NCBI GenBank assembly: GCA_030674185.1
Contig: JAPXFY010000022.1
Location: 36,489,040-36,553,039 of the forward strand
Direction of reading: 5' to 3'
Length of the DNA stretch: 64,000 nucleotides
Source: Monoplex corrugatus
Taxonomy: Eukaryota; Mollusca; Gastropoda; Littorinimorpha; Ranellidae
Positions 53,755 through 64,000 of this stretch are shown piece by piece. The notes under the pieces were generated by a model. It saw only the letters and a program-made list of their open reading frames with translations. It had not been told where the DNA came from and did no database searches. Position 1 is the stretch's first letter. Each line of letters starts with the position of its first letter. Both the position numbers and the translations under genes were made by a program.

Positions 53755-55170
53755 AGCCATCATCATCATCATGTGCCCTACCGCCTGGCGTTGGTGATCA
53801 TGGCCTTGTACTTTTGTCACAGCAAGTACAACCACGTTCTGTTGCCTCAATCTTGTTCTGACCTTGTGTGTTGACTGATCATGCTACGCATCCATACAAC
53901 AGTATCAGATCTATAGAACACTGAAGCACTCTCTTCCTGAGGCATTTGTTGGTAAGAATGCTTTTCATTTATTTTTGAATGCTGTTTTAGCTTGGCCAAT
54001 TCTGCTGGCCATTTCTAATGTACATCTGACATCTGGTGAGATGACTGTTCCCAGATATTTAAATTCTCAACTTGTCTCAATGTTGTTCCATGATTACTGT
54101 GACTTAAGTTTTTTGCTATTCATTTAGCTCCAGTCCTATATTACTGCTTTCTATTCCTATTATACAAATTGTAGGTCTTTTTCATTTTCTGCAATTAGAA
54201 TGGTGTCACCTGCACAACAAAGCTTGTTTAACACTTTCCCCCCACCCTTTATCCCAGGGCATTCTTCTAGTTTCTCATGAGATCTGGTAACAAAACACAT
54301 CCTTGCCTAATCCCTCTTTTGATATTTTGGAAAGAGCTTATATCATTTTCTACTCTCATTGTTGCTGCTTGCTCCCAATACATATTCCTTATTATTCTTA
54401 GATCTTTTCCATCAACATTGAGCCTTTCCAGTCGGTTGATCAATTCTTCATGTCTTACTTGATCAAAAGGCTCTGTATAATCAACAAAACAAATACAAAT
54501 CCTTATTCAATTAACTGATCTTTCTATGAGAGTTCTTAGGATATACATGGCATGAATAGTTCCTTTTCCTTCAACAAATCCACATTGTTCTTCTGCTATA
54601 TCTGTTTTGATTCTGTTCCTTGGTCTCACCATGATTACTCTTAACAGAATCTTTGTCACATGACTAACCAAACTGATTGTATGAAGGAGATCACATTCTT
54701 TAGCCCCTGCTTTCTTTGAAAAAGTTGTGAAAATTGACTCCAACATAATCATCTTTAGGGATTTTTCTGGTGTCATAAATTTCATGTAGGATGACTGCTA
54801 CTCTTTCAATACCAAATTCATCTGGAGTCTCAATCATTGCTTTAGTAATATTGTCTGGTCCTGGGCCTTTTCCTTGTTTCATATTTTTCAGTGCTACCCT
54901 ACCCTCAGTCCTTCAACGTTTTTTCCTATGCCATGTTCCTCCTTTCTGTCATTGTCAAAAAGGTTTTTAATATACTCTCCCCATCTATCTAATATTTCGT
55001 CTTTTTCCATATAATCATTCCATCTTTAGGTTTTAAGCAACCAGCTGATGTGCACATCTTTTTTCAGTGGGTAATTTCTTCAATGTTTCTGTAAATTTAC
55101 TTAGGGTCTGTGTTGGCCTTCTCTTTCTTTGCATTTTGTTTCTAGCCATACTTCCTTATTTCATTACACC
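53755..55170 (-). mobile_element. RTE-like LINE, dead
   Basis: Minus strand pieces: KGPGPDNITKAMIETPDEFG, VAVILHEIYDTRKIP, KKAGAKECDLLHTISLVSHV, VRPRNRIKTDIAEEQCGFVE, IRQGCVLLP, then FKYLGTVISPD and a (GAT)n tail at 53758. Frameshifts and stops throughout; the catalytic DD is not intact in any frame I read. RTE assignment rests on the tail and its C-terminal style. Confidence 0.75.
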
Positions 55171-55221
55171 TCTTCCTGATTTTCTTATATATCCTTTTGT
55201 ATTCCTTTTCTTCTCCCTTTG

Positions 55222-56965
55222 TAATAATAATTGATAATAATTACAGTATTCATATGGCACCAAATCGTGACAATTCAAATCAAAGCACACCAACACACTA
55301 GACATATGCATGCAATCAACAACAACAACACACACATACATGCACACACGCTAATGGAAAGAGGCAGTAGCAGAATTCACTGTCGGGAAAAGAAGTGGGT
55401 TTTGAACTTGGATCTAAATACAAAAGCAGAAAGGGTGATGACAGACAAATGAAGAATGGAAGTTTATTCCAGGCAGATGGTCTTGAAATAGCAAAAGAAT
55501 GCTAGTTGACAGTTGATAGTTTAAATGTAGGAACCTGAAGGGAAAGAATATCTGAAGCTGAGCGTAAGGTGTGAGTTGGTGTATAAATGTGACCTCCCAC
55601 CACGAAATTGGTCTTAACTCACAGTCAGGCGAACAGCACTAGGAGCTGAAAAGGTGACTGAGGGTCTATTTGGGGTGTTCTGACTTTTTCACAAAATTAA
55701 TTTCTGTAGACTATATATATTAAATTTTTCTTGAAAAAATATTATTAATCAGTTTAAATCGGTATTTTAATGCACTGATCGCAGCAGAAAGAATGCAATT
55801 TCCTACCAGAAGACCTATTTTTGTCTATTATTATGAACCATAACCTGTACAGTACCCACACATGTAATATACTGATGGAAAGCTCTTTGGTGTACCTTTC
55901 AGATAATGACAGCAAAAATTAGAAACAAACTGGGTCAAAGCCACCAAATAAAGAAATTTAAGGAAAATGTGTAGGAGAGCACATAAAAACTTTAGAGGCC
56001 GTTTTCTCAAAATGGCCGTCATACAACTTTATGACTTCAAACACACATAACTTCTACATTTTTTTGAGTACAAGCTTTATTCAAGTACCACAATAATCAG
56101 CAGAATGTACACTTTCCAGTGATATGTACATCTCAAAATGTCAATGAAAAGCTAGTTAAGACTGATTTCGTGGTGGGAAGTCACAAATATTGATTTTGAC
56201 ACAAAGGTATGATGGAGCAGACTGGTGAATATATTTGTAACACAAGGCGTCCAGCTTATATTCAATTCTGTTCAAAACAGGCAACCAGTGCAGAGAGTGA
56301 AGGCAATGACTGACATGATCAAACTTTAATTTTCTGAGGACAAGATGAGCAACAGAGTTTTGTATGTGTTGCAGACGGAGGAGAGAAGAAGCTGGTAGTC
56401 CAGAAAAGAGAGCGTTACAGTAATCAAGACAAGCCTAAATGAGAGATGTCACAAGCTTAAATGCAGCCTCCGCTGAAAGATGTCTTCAAATGTAACCAAT
56501 GTGCCGAATCTGAGTGATAGGCAGGTCTGTGTTTGAAACTTCTGCAGAGAAAGAGTGTTGTCAAGGTCACACCCAAGTTCTTGACAAATCAGAGAGAAGT
56601 AGTGGTATGATGTTGTCACCCAGCTGGATGGCATTCAGTGTAGAAGAGGTAATTGTTGGTGCTATGAGAGCTCAGTTTATCACCATTACTGTAGTTTATT
56701 TTGTGTCATCTATTCGTGGGTATCAGTGTAGTAACTGGATGCTTCTGAGATAAGGCAAGTGATCTTTTCAGGGCTGGTGTTATTCTGAACCTGTGCGTCG
56801 TCAGCATAAAAATGTTTCACTTCGTACTGATTGATGATATTGGGTAGGGGTGAAGTATATTGATGATGTTGGCTAGGGGTGAAGTATACTGATGATGTTG
56901 GCTAGGGGTGAGGTATAAAAGGTGAACAGGACAGGCTCTTGAACAGAACACTGAGAAACTCTGCA
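55222..56965 (-). mobile_element. L2-like LINE, older third subfamily, interrupted by an inverted-repeat element
   Basis: Minus strand: EPVLFTFYTSPLANII, HFYADDA (56800-56820), [15 protein letters not shown] (56390-56430), HWLPVLNRIEYKLDALCY, then, beyond the insertion, the C-terminal region and a tail with CA-rich sequence and (TAA)n at 55222-55240. A 29-bp segment (GATGATGTTGGCTAGGGGTG unit) is present three times at 56832-56922. Confidence 0.75.
55589..56184. mobile_element. 596-bp terminal-inverted-repeat element, AAAT flanks, unclassified
   Basis: Left end GTGACCTCCCACCACGAAAT…GTCTTAAC and right end (reverse complement) GTGACTTCCCACCACGAAAT…GTCTTAAC match over about 30 bp with three or four differences. 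AAAT (55585-55588 and 56185-56188) flanks both ends and the host LINE is continuous when element and one AAAT are removed. No transposase frame is visible. Confidence 0.8.
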
Positions 56966-57535
56966 ACAAAGCCTGACAGGCTCAGACTGACTTCCACACG
57001 TTGGTGCTCATGGCCTGCCATACAAGCCCAAATATGATTACAGTCTGTAAAAAGTATGAAAACTGTAAACACAGAACACAACTTTTTAACAATCTTGCAG
57101 TCATGACCTTGTGGTTCATGAAGCCAAGGTTACCTAAGCTTTGCCACTCACTAGCCTGATTCAAGGCAATACTAAAATTATATAAAACCAATCATTTTCA
57201 CTTCGTTTTATAATGGAGATGTTGTTATTCAAAAAACTGTTAACATAACAGCCTTAATTACTTGCAGATGTATATTATATACAGTGACTATTTTAAAGGT
57301 TCAATTTGTTCAATCAAAAACAACTGAAAATAACAGATTTCCGGTCCCCACATGAAAATCTAGATTTATTACTTCTCAAGGTTATGGTGACTTTGAAAGA
57401 TGTCAAATATAACAAAACTTGATGTGAGACGAGGACTACGGGGACTATGGGGAAATGTCACAAAACATTAAAGGAGAATTTAAATATTGTCAGAAGTATC
57501 TGAGAAAGCGCTGCTCACACATCTTTCTCAAAAAG
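56966..57535. other. No gene recognised
   Basis: AT-rich, short frames only. Confidence 0.35.
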
Positions 57536-57539
57536 TGCT

Positions 57540-57660
57540 GAATCTAGGTACTTTTAAAGCCTGTGTGACCTTGACCTTTTGGCCTTGATTTCCAAACTTA
57601 TGAGTAGCAACTCCTGAACGGTCCACACCCTTGACCCGCATCATGAAACAGTTGAGAAAA

Positions 57661-57697
<37 letters not shown>

Positions 57698-57790
57698 CGG
57701 GTGCGCATGCAGACACACACACGCGCACACACACATACACAGACACACACACATTTTCCCCTCTGCAGGATTAAAAAAGAACAGTACAGA
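57540..57790 (+). repeat. Dispersed repeat (TGACCTTGACCTT type), copy 2, with CA tract
   Basis: Same family as 51430-51690. A CA run with GC-rich interruptions occupies 57660-57755. Confidence 0.6.
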
Positions 57791-58060
57791 GTCTAGTCAT
57801 TATAGGTACAGGCTGTCCCATAACCCTGTGTACATAGGGGAATGAGGAAGTAGAAACCAACTTTTCACTGGCCAATAAAGAATGAAGCTGGTGCCCATCT
57901 CGATCTTCTCTCCCTGGTGGTTTTACTATCCCTACCTTTGAAGACTGGCATTTACTCATAGCTGGATAGACTGGAGCCTACATGCACACAGTTTACTTCA
58001 ACAAGACTCACATCCTTACAAATTCATGCAGTCAGATTAGAAGGTCAGTGACTTACCTCT
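57790..58060 (-). repeat. SINE-like dispersed repeat
   Basis: Its right part matches 34440-34560. On the minus strand it resembles the body of a mollusc SINE (…CCAGGGAGAGAAGATCG … CTTCATTCTTTATTGGCC), from memory. No tRNA-like promoter boxes are visible. Confidence 0.5.
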
Positions 58061-58114
58061 ACACCAAACAGGCTCTCCAGTCACCATTTGATTATTATCA
58101 GTATTACTGTTAAA

Positions 58115-58300
58115 AGCCTAGCTAATTGCACAAAGCCATATCAGGGTTATAACTGTCGAAAACACACAGAACACCTCAATGACCATGAAAAAAATACCTG
58201 AAAAGAATGCAGATCAATGCATTTGTGCATTTAATCTAAGGATGGGGATACTATTTATGATGAAAGAGCCCTCAGCATCCCCACTGGTCACACTGTCTGA
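58115..58300 (-). repeat. SINE-like dispersed repeat, fullest copy
   Basis: AGCCATATCAGGGTTATAAC … GGGGATACTATTTATGATGA … CAGCATCCCCACTGG. It unites the fragments at 25640, 26125 and 43870. It ends exactly at the TTAA of the next element. Confidence 0.65.
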
Positions 58301-58304
58301 TTAA

Positions 58305-59434
<1,130 letters not shown>

Positions 59435-59438
59435 TTAA

Positions 59439-60175
59439 ACACAATTCACCAATTCAGTTCCTTCTGATACCTGCAAGCCAAATGAACAGACAACAACCCT
59501 GTCACCCAGAGATGTACCCCAGACATCACTCTGTTCAAGATCATGTGCTGGTCTGTCAGCTCTAGTCAGGAGTAAACATTAATCAATATAAGCAGGTACA
59601 AATGTCAAGAATTTACACTCTCAGCAGCCAAGACAGCACTAAACAAATGCCAAGAATTTACAATCACAACAGCCAGACAGCACTGACACATGCACAGTAC
59701 ATGTCACAACAGGAGAAAAACAGCAAGAAGTACTAAAACTCTCAGAGTTAAAAAAAAAAAATCTATAGAGATGAAAAAGTACAACCACACTAGGTGGCAG
59801 TGAAAAAAGCTCATAGCTAATGTTCTTAGCTGACTCAGCAATATTGCCAGATTGTATCTATTCTTAGTTCTTACTGACCCGTTTCACCGTCTTTGCCGCT
59901 TCAGTTGTTTGGGTCCTACACACAGCACAACTACCACAGCCAAGCGTTTTAACTGTTCACAAAACAACACAAATGACACACTAAACCATGATACTTTGCC
60001 CCGATTCTGTCCTAAATCTTTTGCATCAAGGGGAGGTAAACACAGCATGAATATAAAGTGCAATATATTATCAATAATTTAATGTGTCTACATTACGTAG
60101 AAAAGATTAACACAATAACAGGTACTGAGGTAGCAAGGACCAACTTCAGTGAAGGATGGAGTGGGAACAATCCTC
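59439..60175. other. No gene recognised
   Basis: A-rich, short frames only. CAAGAATTTACA with nearby AGCAGCCA-type phrases is present twice near 59610-59670. Confidence 0.35.
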
Positions 60176-60177
60176 CA

Positions 60178-60765
60178 CAGTATGATAGTCATAAAGCTGG
60201 GGAACAATCCTGTACAGTACAATACTCTGACTGTCTTCAATTGAGAAACAATTTTCCACAGTATGATTCTCTGAAAATCATAAGCTGGAGACCGCTTCTC
60301 CATAATAACAATTCGTATGATACTCTGATAATCATAAGCTGGGGACCACTTCTTCATAATAACAATTAGTATGATACTCTGATAATCATAAGCTGGGGAC
60401 CACTTCTTCATAATAACAATTAGTATGATACTCTGATAATCATAAGCTGGGGACCACTTCTTCATAGTAACAATTAGTATGATACTCCGATAGTCAAGCT
60501 GGGGAACAATTCTCCATAGTATAATCTGACAGTCATAAACTGGGGAACAATCATCCATAGTTACAATTAGTATGATACTCTGATAGCCATAAGCTGGGAA
60601 ACAACCCTCCATACTATGATACTTTGATGGTTATAACTATAAGCTGGAGAACAATCCTGCTAGCATGATACTTTGAACATCATACACTGGGGAAACAATC
60701 CTCTATAGTATACTTTAATAGTCATAAACTGCGGAACAATCCTCAACAGTATGAGTATGATACTT
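60178..60765 (+). repeat. 54-bp minisatellite, about 10 diverged copies
   Basis: The unit contains AGTATGATACTCTGATAATC, ATAAGCTGGGGACCACTTCT and TCATAATAACAATT. Copies at 60300-60480 are most regular; outer copies are degenerate (GGGGAACAATCCTCC forms). Confidence 0.88.
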
Positions 60766-60974
60766 GATATCTTGAATTCAATCCCTGCCAATAACATCAA
60801 AAACTGGCTGTTCACTGCTCATGTTAAGTTTCCATCATTCTGGTGATATCAGCTTAATGCTTCATACCTGTTCCTCTCCCATTCCCATCCCCTCCCCATT
60901 TCAAGACTTGCCAGCCCAAAAGGTTTTGTGCCGGCTCAAGAAGTCTGTCACCTAACTACTGGCAGCAATAACAC

Positions 60975-61030
60975 AACAACAACAGAACTTCCCTGGCTGA
61001 TGTTTCGTTGAGCAGGAGAACATGACACAG
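60975..61030 (+). repeat. Short direct repeat, copy 1
   Basis: ACAGAACTTCCCTGGCTGAT then GTTTCG…GGAGAA.ATGACA recurs at 61402-61450. Confidence 0.75.
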
Positions 61031-61401
61031 AAATACCAGACTTTACTGTCGTGATACAATTTTCAGTCACATATAAATGTGGCAAAAATAAACAGTTTAT
61101 CAGTAGGCCTACATAGTGTCTAAAATTTGGTGTGGGAGTAACAATAGTCAAGTTTTGTTTAGACCACTTGAACTTGGGCAAAGTATTTAAACTATTTATC
61201 ATAAAAGTATTTTCTTAAATGCACATTAACTTATGCAGGTCTAGGCGCCTATATGTAGGCTATTGATGTATGTTTCTTTGATGATAATCATCAAATCCAT
61301 GCACACAGAAAAACTGAATGAGAACGTGTAGCTATTTCAAGTATAAAAGTCACCAAATGTGAAGATCGCAAATAGATAGATACATTAAATTTTGACAAAA
61401 C

Positions 61402-61450
61402 GACAGAACTTCCCTGGCTGATGTTTCGACGCACTGGAGAAAATGACATC
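61402..61450 (+). repeat. Short direct repeat, copy 2
   Basis: Partner of 60975-61030, 425 bp downstream, same orientation. Confidence 0.75.
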
Positions 61451-61578
61451 ACATCAAATTAATGACAAAACAGTGAATAACACTCATACACGTTATATTA
61501 GTGGCTTTAAGCTGATTTATTATAAAATTTTTGTTTCTGGGGAAATTTTGCAATAACGGCCAAATGCATAACCTACCG

Positions 61579-61750
61579 GATGAGTGCTGGATTGTTGTCA
61601 GTAAAATATCCGCCTGCCCTGTCAAACTGCACAGAAGTTCTGTCGCGTCTGTTGTTGTCGCGATGAGCGTGTAGTGACCTATCGACGTAAGGTCAAGATG
61701 CTTGTGGACAGAGCACACATGTACTCGGTATTGATGTAGTTGATAGGTTG
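61579..61750 (-). other. Candidate 5' exon or promoter-proximal region
   Basis: CpG-richer than its surroundings (GTCGCGTCTG, GTCGCGATGAGCG on plus). On the minus strand it ends with CACTCATCCG/GTAGGTTATG, a good donor. It could be an untranslated first exon of a minus-strand gene, possibly the PhnD-like one 14 kb downstream. Speculative. Confidence 0.25.
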
Positions 61751-62111
61751 CGTCCGGTTTGTTGCAACCTTTTAACTGTCACGGACACGTTAACTTCAAG
61801 TCACTGTTTCATGACGGTGAATGCTGCTTTCTTTAATAAAGGTCTAGGTCGCGGCATCTATTATAATCAACTGCTGACAGATGGCCTTCTGTCCCTCCTT
61901 AAGCTGCGCCGCGTGACACGCAAAGCAAGACACACGAGTGCGTGCGTGACACGCTCGCAGCACGTCATTGTACTAATCAGCTGTTCAACGTTCCACACCG
62001 CCAATGCGAAAACTTTTGTGTCTCTAAACAGCTCGTCAGTCAGTGACTGTTTATATTGCTGCAGTTTGTGGAACGTAGTTTTTTTGTTTTTGTTTTTGTT
62101 GATTAAAGCTT

Positions 62112-62300
62112 TTATCGACGGGCGTAAAAGTGGGTTAGACACTGAACTTCCAATCAGAAGGTCTGAGTTCGATCCTACTTCTCACCTGATGGGTAAAGGA
62201 TCTGCTAATGTATAATTTTCTTTAATGCAGATTTGCTAATGTCTAAATCCCCTTGTGTGTATACGGTAATGGACTGATAAAGTGATATTATTGTCGTTGC
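62112..62300 (+). mobile_element. tRNA-derived SINE, second family
   Basis: The plus-strand head carries an A-box-like GGGCGTAAAAGTGGGTTAGA and a B-box-like GGTCTGAGTTCGATCCTAC with correct spacing. The body TTGCTAATGTCTAAATCCCC, TTGTGTGTATACG resembles a SINE body I recall from gastropods. Both ends are indistinct. Confidence 0.65.
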
Positions 62301-63345
62301 GTACTCAGCATGAGCTCACCACCACCAACACTATCTTCCAGCAGGACACGTTGAGGAACACGTGAATGCTCCCGGCCACGCTCTCAGCAGTGACACATGC
62401 TTTATTATGTCATCGTGCGACAGACGCAGAAAAGACGTGCTTTTTACACGCTGCATGAAATGAACTTATTCCTGGTCTGATTGCTAAAAAGTGCATGCAG
62501 CAAGATGAATATCCTGATATCCAGATAGATGGTGCTGATCTTGGTGGTGACATAGTCATTTTGCAGGCTCGTAGTTTTGTTTGTTTTCTTTTCTCTCGTC
62601 TTTGTGGTGGTTTTATCAGTGCTGCTGTTTTCTGCCAGTGTAAGATGATGAATAACTACATTGCTGTATCAACTATTGCTGTTGCTGCCTGTGCAGGGCT
62701 GTTTATGCCAAACGTCCAATATTACCTGCTTACCACGTGTTGTCGTTACGTCTAAAACATGACGGCTTGTAGTTTTGCAGGCTGTTTATTATTATTATTA
62801 TTATTTTTATCTGTGCTGGCTGTTTTATACTTACCTAGTAGCAGAGTAGTAGTAGGCCTCCATCAGTCGGCATTGACTATGGATGATGCGCCCTAGTTTC
62901 GTGTCCAGTCAAGTTGACGCCTTTGGAGCACCGTCAGCTGCGGCTGGTTAGGCCGATGCAGGAAAGGCAGTCTCTGCAACAGTGGATCCATGTATGGATG
63001 CTGGCCATGGGATTACCATCACAGGAGCGCGCTTTCTACCTGGCTCTCTTTTCCCCAGCTAAGATCCGGATCTTCTTTTCCCCTGACCGGAGTTTTTTTT
63101 GGACCACATTGCGCAATCTGTTGCGACTGGCTGTTGCGTCTTCCCAGTTATGTAAAAGTGTGTTGTAATGTGCCTCCTGTTGCTCACTGCTGCTGTCTGT
63201 GCGTGGCTGTTTTTGCCAGTATCAACTATGACAGCTTCCCACACTTAGATCTAACACATGGCGGCTCGTAGTTTTTCAAGCTCGTAGGGTTTTGTTTTAT
63301 TTTTTCTCGTCTTTCTGGTAGTTTTTTTGCGTTAGCTACTGGAAA
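62301..63345. other. No gene recognised
   Basis: Short frames only. Repeated phrases (GGCTTGTAGTTTTGCAGGCTG and GGCTCGTAGTTTTTCAAGCTC; TCTCGTCTTT) at about 62560, 62760 and 63260 suggest a diverged local repeat. Confidence 0.35.
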
Positions 63346-63349
63346 GATG

Positions 63350-64000
63350 TATGCCAAAATCGTAGAACAACAGATGAAGTACAAAGTTTAACCACATCTA
63401 AGCAGTGCTCAGTTTGACATCCAGAAGGACTGATGCAATCTTTGCCCTCAGAGAGCTTAGTGAAAAGGCCACAGAATACAACGGAGACTTAAATCTTGTC
63501 TTTGTGGATCAGGAAAAGGCGTTTGACTGGGTCAACAGAGGAAAACGGGAAAATCCTTGAAAATAACGGCAAGGGACAGTTGCTAGACAACATCAGAGCA
63601 ACGTATAACAACAGCAAGAGTGCTGTGAGGATCCCCAATGGACTGACAACTTGGTTCTGTGTAATATCAGGGGTGAGACAAGGGTGTGTTCTATCACCAC
63701 TGCACTTTATTGTCTACATAAAATCTGATATGGAAATGTTTAATGAACTGCTTTTTGCTGATGATCAAGGCCTTATAAACGAAGATTGGCAACAGCTGCA
63801 AGAGTATGTGACAAACGTGAATAGAGTATGTGAAGACCATGATGTGCGGATCAGCATTACAAAAATAGAAATCATGACACTGAACAGAAAACCAGGAACT
63901 TTGAACATAAGTATCAATAGATTACTATTCCATCGGACAAGAGTGTTCCGGTACCTTGGCAGCATTTTCACAGATGATGGAAGACTCGATAGGGAGATAG
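63350..64000 (+). pseudogene. LINE reverse transcriptase, decayed, runs off the window
   Basis: Plus strand in shifting frames: RRTDAIFALRELSEKATEYN, LVFVDQEKAFDWVNR (RT motif A, FVDxxKAFDxV), ISGVRQGCVLSPLHFIVYI, ELLFADDQGLI (catalytic box intact) and FRYLGSIFTDDGRLDREI. Stops and frameshifts between 63540 and 63660. Clade resembles the RTE/Jockey-type elements with the GVRQGCVLSP box; not resolved. Confidence 0.8.

Noticed and set aside
55831..56022. Minus-strand frame inside the 596-bp TIR element as a transposase
   Set aside because: 63 codons without DDE-like motifs; the element appears non-autonomous.
62112..62185. A functional tRNA gene on the plus strand
   Set aside because: Promoter-box-like motifs only; the acceptor stem does not pair and a SINE-like body follows.

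Overview
The window is eukaryotic and repeat-dominated. It contains split genes with GT-AG introns, several clades of non-LTR retrotransposons, cut-and-paste DNA transposons, tRNA-derived SINEs, long minisatellites and many (GT)n/(CA)n tracts. Remembered resemblance of the SINE bodies and LINE tails points to a lophotrochozoan, most likely a marine gastropod mollusc. This is inference, since no rRNA or mitochondrial marker is present.

One gene can be rebuilt completely. On the minus strand, five exons between 47135 and 33521 join in phase into a 288-residue PhnD-like (phosphate/phosphonate ABC transporter type) substrate-binding protein, a bacterial-type protein carried with introns. Its introns hold most of the mobile DNA between 33.7 and 46.9 kb. 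A second, unidentified gene ends on the plus strand with probable exons at 7285-7480 and 9366-9611 and a poly(A) signal at 10394. The left edge (1-2190, minus) is a decayed gene for a zinc-finger protein with a DDE-transposase-like core.

Layout: 0-2.2 kb transposase-like relic; 2.9-3.3 kb RT fragment and inverted CA/GT tracts; 3.9-7.0 kb a 37-bp minisatellite; 7.3-10.4 kb gene 3' end with a SINE and a triplicated splice-acceptor region; 11.6-14.8 kb a 41-bp minisatellite split by an L2-like LINE; 15-17.3 kb SINEs, a DIRS-like relic and an RTE tail; 18.1-19.3 kb dispersed repeat; 19.8-22.3 kb FSDD-type L2-like LINE; 22.4-24.3 kb a 63-bp minisatellite split by another LINE; 27.2-28.9 kb hAT-like transposon inside a 32-bp minisatellite; 29.5-30.3 kb TTAA element; 33.5-47.1 kb the PhnD-like gene; 48.2-50.8 kb giant GT tracts and an RNase H LINE; 52.4-57 kb L2 and RTE LINEs plus an unclassified inverted-repeat element; 58.3-59.4 kb TTAA element; 60.2-60.8 kb 54-bp minisatellite; 62.1 kb SINE; 63.3 kb to the end a decayed LINE RT.

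Recurring themes are transposons sitting inside minisatellites, LINE 3' UTRs that carry GT tracts, two L2-like subfamilies that differ in the RT catalytic box (YADD or FSDD), and three TTAA-flanked elements with palindromes just inside their termini.
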